Source: Alphaproteobacteria bacterium (GTDB taxonomy: Bacteria; Pseudomonadota; Alphaproteobacteria; Rhodobacterales; Rhodobacteraceae). Taken from it: 64,000 nucleotides of DNA. Under the pieces are notes generated by a model that was given only the letters and a program-made list of their open reading frames with translations, ran no database searches and was not told the origin of the DNA. Below, in pieces: positions 61,212 through 64,000 of the stretch; within the stretch, counting starts at the first letter, position 1; each line of letters begins with the position of its first letter. Where the stretch lies: NCBI GenBank assembly GCA_030433335.1, contig JAUILL010000002.1, positions 62,001 to 126,000 on the forward strand. Direction: 5' to 3'. Both the position numbers and the translations under genes were made by a program.

Positions 61212-61762
61212 CCCTTGGCCCAGTCGCAGGCGGCTTCGTGGTCATCGACCATCCCAACGGCCTGCATGAACGCATAAACCGTCGTCGGCCCGACAAAGCG
61301 AAAGCCCTTTTTCTTCAGGGCTTTTGACAGCTTGACCGAGACCTCGGTCTGCGCCGGAACCTCGGCCAAAGTCGCGGGCTGCGGCGTCATCGGAACGCCC
61401 CCGACGAACGACCAGACAAAGTCCGAAAACCCTTCCTCCTGTTCCAGCGCGATCCACGCGTGGGCATTGCCAATCGTCGCTTCGATCTTGCCCCTGTGCC
61501 GGACAATCCCCGCATCCCCTAGCAGGCGCAGCACATCCTCTTCGCCCCACTCCGCGATCACATGGGGATCAAAGCCCGCAAAGGCCGCGCGAAACCCCTC
61601 TCGCTTTTTCAGAATCGTCAGCCAGTTCAGACCGGCCTGAAACCCCTCGAGGCACAGGCATTCGAACAGCGCCCGCCCGTCCCGTTCTGGCACGCCCCAT
61701 TCGGCGTCGTGATACTCTTGGTACAGCGCATCCTCCGTTACCCATCCACATCTTGTGACCAT
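61208..61762 (-). CDS. tag: DNA-3-methyladenine glycosylase I
   Basis: RCGWVTEDALYQEYHDAEWGVPERDGRALFECLCLEGFQAGLNWLTILKKREGFR. Confidence 0.96.
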   Translation of the reverse strand: MVTRCGWVTEDALYQEYHDAEWGVPERDGRALFECLCLEGFQAGLNWLTILKKREGFRAAFAGFDPHVIAEWGEEDVLRLLGDAGIVRHRGKIEATIGNAHAWIALEQEEGFSDFVWSFVGGVPMTPQPATLAEVPAQTEVSVKLSKALKKKGFRFVGPTTVYAFMQAVGMVDDHEAACDWAKG

Positions 61763-61905
61763 GATCGCGACTCCTGCTTAGCGGCACGAATGCAAACAAA
61801 CCATGAACACGCGCCGAAACCAATCTCCAATTTTCAGCGCATTCGCACGTTTACACGTCGTTAAAACAGAATCGCCCAGCCTGCCTGTGTGGTGGGAGTA
61901 TTGGA

Positions 61906-62739
61906 ATGTTTGAACGACATAGTGGCCGGAAACGGTCAAAGGGGATGAACCCCCTAGAAACAGCCGTGCGCTCGCGCGATTCGGATATATTGGCGATGGT
62001 CGAGCGGGCGCTGCAGCACAAAGAAGTGATGCTGGCCTTTCAGCCCGTGGTTGTCACCAACGACCCGAGCCGTGTCGCATTTTACGAGGGTCTGATCCGT
62101 GTGATGGATGAGACTGGACGGGTTATTCCGGCCCGAGAGTTCATGCCCGTGGCCGAAGCAACGGATATGGGCCGGATCATCGACAGGGTGGCCCTAGAAT
62201 TTGGTCTACTCGAACTGTGCAGACACCCCAATCTGCGCCTGTCGATCAACCTTTCTGCAAAGTCCTTGCACGACAAACGGTGGATGAAAACGCTCCAGCA
62301 CGGGCTGGCCCGCGATGAGACCGTGGGCGAGAGGTTGATCCTTGAAATCACCGAAGAGTCGGTGATGACCCAGCCCGATCAGGTGCTTGATATTATGGAT
62401 GAAATACAGCTAAAGGGCGTCGCCTTTGCGCTGGATGATTTCGGCGCGGGCCGCACCGCGATCCGGTACTTCAAGGACTTCGCCTTTGACATCCTCAAGA
62501 TCGACGGCAGCCTGATCCGCGGCATCGACACATCGCCCGATAATCAGGCAATCGTTCGTGCATTAATGTCGATCGGCCAACACTTCGAGATGTTCACCGT
62601 CGCCGAACACGTTGAAACAAAGGGACAAGCGGACTGTTTGCGCAGCCTAGGGGTCGATTGTCTGCAAGGTTATTTATTCGGCGCTCCCAGTTTGAGACCC
62701 GCATGGCACCAAAGTCGGACTAGGAAACGACTTGCCTAG
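61906..62739 (+). CDS. Stand-alone EAL-domain c-di-GMP phosphodiesterase
   Basis: YEGLIRV (ExLxR), SINLSAKSL, ILEITEES, FALDDFGAG, LKIDGSLI, VAEHVE, GVDCLQGYLFGAP. Confidence 0.9.
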   Translation: MFERHSGRKRSKGMNPLETAVRSRDSDILAMVERALQHKEVMLAFQPVVVTNDPSRVAFYEGLIRVMDETGRVIPAREFMPVAEATDMGRIIDRVALEFGLLELCRHPNLRLSINLSAKSLHDKRWMKTLQHGLARDETVGERLILEITEESVMTQPDQVLDIMDEIQLKGVAFALDDFGAGRTAIRYFKDFAFDILKIDGSLIRGIDTSPDNQAIVRALMSIGQHFEMFTVAEHVETKGQADCLRSLGVDCLQGYLFGAPSLRPAWHQSRTRKRLA

Positions 62740-62813
62740 CGCTAACAGCGACGAACGAACTGTTGTGGCACCGCAGAATCCTGCTACCAATACACCGTCG
62801 GTGGAGGGAGGAC

Positions 62814-62842
62814 GAGGCCGACATTAGCGGCCTCAGTCGGCC
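62814..62842 (+). promoter_or_regulatory. Mutually exclusive inverted repeats in the thiolase 5' region
   Basis: GAGGCC (62814-62819)/GGCCTC (62829-62834) versus GGCCGAC (62816-62822)/GTCGGCC (62836-62842). Confidence 0.4.
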
Positions 62843-62875
62843 CTCTGCCCCGAATTTTGGTAGAGGACACCGCAT

Positions 62876-64000
62876 ATGACGAACGTAGTTATCGTATCCG
62901 CCGCGCGTACAGCAGTTGGCAGCTTCCTTGGGTCATTCGCAAACACACCCGCCCACGATCTGGGCTCCACTATGCTGCAAGCCCTGGTAGAGCGTGCAGG
63001 CATCGATAAGAGCGAAGTCTCGGAGACGATTCTCGGTCAGGTGCTGACAGCCGGTCAGGGTCAGAACCCCGCCCGCCAGGCACATATCAACGCAGGTCTG
63101 CCCATCGAAGCAGCCGCTTGGGGCATCAACCAGGTCTGTGGTTCGGGCCTCCGCGCTGTCGCTCTGGGTGCCCAGCACATCATGCTCGGCGACGCGGCGA
63201 TCGTCTGCGCCGGCGGTCAGGAAAACATGTCGATGTCGCCCCACTGCGCGGCACTGCGTCAGGGCCAGAAAATGGGCGACCTGAAGTACATCGACACCAT
63301 GATCAAAGACGGCCTGTGGGACGCGTTCAACGGCTACCACATGGGTCAGACCGCTGAAAACGTTGCGAACCAGTGGCAGATCACCCGCGAAATGCAGGAC
63401 GAATTCGCCGTTGCGTCGCAGAACAAAGCCGAAGCCGCCCAGAAGGCCGGCAAGTTTGCGGACGAAATCGTGCCCTTCACCATCTCGACCCGCAAAGGCG
63501 ACATCATCGTCGACGCAGACGAATACATCCGTCACGGCGCGACCATCGAAGCCATGCAGAAACTGCGCCCCGCCTTCACCAAGGATGGCTCGGTCACTGC
63601 GGCAAACGCTTCGGGCCTGAACGACGGCGCAGCGGGCGTCATGCTGATGACCGCCGAAGAAGCTGAAAAGCGCGGCCTCGAGCCTCTGGCACGCATCGCA
63701 TCCTACGCGACTGCTGGCCTCGACCCCTCGATCATGGGCACCGGCCCGATCCCCGCGTCGAAGAAAGCGCTCGAGAAAGCTGGCTGGAAGGCCGAGGATC
63801 TGGATCTGGTCGAAGCAAACGAAGCTTTCGCCGCTCAGGCCTGCGCAGTGAACAAAGACATGGGCTGGAACCCCGACGTGGTGAACGTGAACGGCGGCGC
63901 AATCGCCATCGGTCACCCCATCGGCGCATCCGGTGCACGTATCCTGAACACCTTGCTGTTCGAAATGAAGCGTCGCGACGCCAAGAAGGGTCTCGCGACT
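62876..64000 (+). CDS. phaA: Acetyl-CoA C-acetyltransferase (beta-ketothiolase), truncated by window end
   Basis: [44 protein letters not shown] active-site Cys; [18 protein letters not shown]. Confidence 0.93.
   Translation, partial: MTNVVIVSAARTAVGSFLGSFANTPAHDLGSTMLQALVERAGIDKSEVSETILGQVLTAGQGQNPARQAHINAGLPIEAAAWGINQVCGSGLRAVALGAQHIMLGDAAIVCAGGQENMSMSPHCAALRQGQKMGDLKYIDTMIKDGLWDAFNGYHMGQTAENVANQWQITREMQDEFAVASQNKAEAAQKAGKFADEIVPFTISTRKGDIIVDADEYIRHGATIEAMQKLRPAFTKDGSVTAANASGLNDGAAGVMLMTAEEAEKRGLEPLARIASYATAGLDPSIMGTGPIPASKKALEKAGWKAEDLDLVEANEAFAAQACAVNKDMGWNPDVVNVNGGAIAIGHPIGASGARILNTLLFEMKRRDAKKGLAT

Overview
GC-rich chromosomal window from an alphaproteobacterium, most likely Rhodobacteraceae (Roseobacter group), judged from gene content and order. 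It reads as core chromosome: about 65 protein-coding genes, with no convincing tRNA/rRNA, CRISPR array, prophage, transposase, toxin-antitoxin or defence island. Main blocks: cobalamin kinase end / phosphatase / YifB; gshB-yraN-rsmI; LpoA-like PBP activator, glnD, murJ; hdeD and rhomboid; trpS; usp; nfuA-tsaB-rimI; a BMP-type (nucleoside/purine-like) ABC transporter; TauE-type exporter; RecD-like helicase; a LuxR-type regulator; ethylmalonyl-CoA pathway genes (ccrA/ecm divergent pair, mch, mcl2-like); TCA genes (sdhCDAB, mdh, sucCD, sucAB, lpd); ftsEX-plsC; DUF4175 protein; lysA; argH; a stand-alone EAL protein; and the start of a phaA-type thiolase. I found no clearly new multi-gene system. 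The best second-look signals are non-coding: (1) GTGATCAC palindromes paired at exactly 21 bp upstream of both sdhCDAB and sucCD, (2) a perfect TTTAGAA-TGC-TTCTAAA (Irr/ICE-like) palindrome abutting the nfuA promoter, (3) a three-hairpin, terminator-ended RNA candidate downstream of plsC, (4) dyads and TTGCG/CGCAA repeats upstream of ethylmalonyl-CoA and malate genes, and (5) small lipoprotein genes inserted inside both the sdh and suc clusters. All calls come from reading the sequence and the supplied ORF track; no searches were run.
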